Below, piece after piece: positions 62,521 to 64,000 of a stretch of DNA of 64,000 bases. The notes beneath the pieces are model-generated. The model was not told the DNA's origin. It saw only the letters and a program-made list of their open reading frames with translations, and made no database searches. Positions within the stretch are counted from its first letter, which is position 1, and every line of letters starts with the position of its first letter. The stretch is taken from NCBI GenBank assembly GCA_023055505.1, contig JALIRH010000030.1:6134001-6198000 (forward strand), read 5' to 3'. Position numbers and translations under genes: made by a program. Origin of the DNA: Callipepla californica brunnescens (lineage: Eukaryota > Chordata > Aves > Galliformes > Odontophoridae).

Positions 62521-64000
62521 ATGAGCAATGCTGTAGGTCAGGAATTAATTGAATGCAGCTGAAATGTAAATCATCCCACCTCTTGCATCAGCAACTGTTT
62601 CCTGTTGCTGGGGATTATTAAGCCTCCCAGCTGCTTGCTTCTTCCCCACGCATTTTCCTTGGAGCTGTGTGTTCCTCCAACCCTCAGGGCCCTGTTTTAC
62701 CTCTCCCATACCACACCAGGCCTCTGCTCCCTGAGATGGAGGAAACAGCGCTTTGCAGTACTGCAAGAAACATCTCCTTGCAGCTTGCTGGGGGGACTCA
62801 GGGATCCTACAGAGAAACTCAGCTCCAGAGGATATGGGCAGGCTCCTGCTGGCTTCACCAGCTCACCAAAATCAACCTCCGCTTCCTGCAAACTGACCTC
62901 AGGAGCTTGAGCTGAGCCAGGCATATGTGGTGGCCGTTCTTCAGGAGGTCTTGTGGACACTTTCCCAAGGTCAAAGCAAAGACCTTCAAGCTCGGAAAAC
63001 AGGCAAGCATGCACTGGAGAGCACTCTGAAACCTCTGTGCTGCGGGGATAAGCTGCTTGTGCACCCTGTGGCTTTGCACTGCCTTCTGCTCCCACCACCT
63101 CCTGAGACATGGGATGCTGCACTTAGGAGAAACAAGCTCAGCTATTATTAGATTTAGCGGCGCCATGAAAAGCTTGGTGTCTCACAGCTGCTTTAAGCTC
63201 CTGAATAAACTTTTTGGAAGAGGAGTAGAAGCAGTGTGCAGCACTGTGAGAAAGGATGACATTGCTTGCGTGAAAGAAATGCCTCCCTGTGATGAGAGCA
63301 GTGGACTGGAGACATCAGCAAAATCAAACTTCCTTGTACCATTCCTCAATCCACAAGTGGTCTTTTATTTTTAGAACAATAAGCAAGACTACAGTGACAA
63401 AAGCTCCAGAACAACTCTCCTACTTTATTCACCCCCTTCCCCTTCAACTATAGGTTATTTTCAGAAAACTTCCACAAGCCACGTTACTGCTCTCCTGACC
63501 CTTGTATTTCATTCCTCAGTGCACTCAGAAACTTTTAAGAGCAGCACATGCACACAGACACACAGAGAAACCAGACACAGCTGATGTTCCTTTGAAGATG
63601 GTTTCAAAATTCTGATTGCAGGAAGAGGAGAGGAGAGAAGCAGATATGGTGAGAGAATATATTTCCTTAGCAAGGAAAGGTGATCTGAAACTCCTGGGAT
63701 AATTCCCTTCTGTAGAGGGTTTCAGCAAAGCCATCTCCCTTGTAAACTCTTCCTGCAAATGGGGCATTCCCATGAGAAATGAGAAGTCAGCCCTGAGAGA
63801 AATTCTTCCTGCAGCACAGACGCTTGCAGGGCATTCCCCTCACGAGCACTGGGCAACATTCAGTGTGGACAGAGCTCTGGATGAAGCTCTTCCTGCGGTG
63901 CTGGCATTTCTGTGGCCCCTGCCCTGAGTGGATCCCTTTCTACTCGATCAGGTTGGTGCAGTGGTTGGAGCTCTTCCTGCATTTTGTGCAAGGGAACTGT
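62521..64000 (-). pseudogene. ZNF-5 unit: 3' flank with fossil fingers, runs off the window
   Basis: Follows 20,266-21,780 (flank of ZNF-1) closely and in the same orientation, up to the base before the coding end. Fossil-finger remnants lie at about 63,700-64,000. The finger exon itself would begin about 180 bp beyond the window, so whether the gene works cannot be told. Confidence 0.75.

Overview
The window looks like nuclear DNA of a bird, probably a landfowl (Galliformes). The reasons are several CR1 LINE fragments, env-less endogenous retroviruses (ERVs) with D-D35-E integrases, and KRAB/C2H2 zinc-finger genes with ordinary vertebrate intron-exon structure. Nothing bacterial is present. 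The species is inferred, not proven.

Layout. 1-5,887: two minisatellites (G-rich GGGGTCAAT-type, then a 10-bp GTACGGACCA type) on either side of what looks like the last coding exon of an unidentified minus-strand gene (4,462-4,599, poly(A) signal at 4,422). 5,888-12,032: a nearly intact plus-strand provirus (ERV-A) with two LTRs, an open gag, a same-frame UAG followed by a hairpin, and a pol broken by one TGA; no env. 12,033-13,753: a pentanucleotide-based minisatellite. 13,754-19,805: a second env-less provirus (ERV-2) on the minus strand. 19,806-20,265: CR1.

20,266-53,524 is a zinc-finger cluster made of two head-to-head (divergent) gene pairs, each a large palindrome. Pair 1 is ZNF-1 (minus, 8 fingers) and ZNF-2 (plus, 9 fingers). 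Pair 2 is ZNF-4 (minus, pseudogene) and ZNF-3 (plus, 6 fingers). Each gene has a GC-rich leader exon, a candidate N-terminal coding exon (damaged in pair 2), a 24-bp ATG exon segment, a 127-bp KRAB-A exon, a 111-bp exon and one finger exon. A truncated provirus of the ERV-A family (ERV-B, 36,943-41,408) separates the pairs and has replaced the finger exon of ZNF-4. From 53,459 on come a CR1, a decayed and rearranged ERV-A relative (ERV-C, 55,061-58,612) whose gag position holds a heptad-repeat module, unassigned DNA, more CR1, and the 3' flank of a fifth minus-strand ZNF unit that runs off the window.

How it fits together. KRAB zinc-finger proteins typically bind and silence retroelements through TRIM28. 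Here they sit among the ERVs and CR1s that are their usual kind of target, in palindromes that favour gene conversion and finger turnover. Order of events from the sequence: CR1 and an ERV-2-type solo LTR were in the unit first, the pair was duplicated, then ERV-B inserted (its empty site survives at about 53,524), and finally ERV-B and ZNF-4 were truncated against each other.
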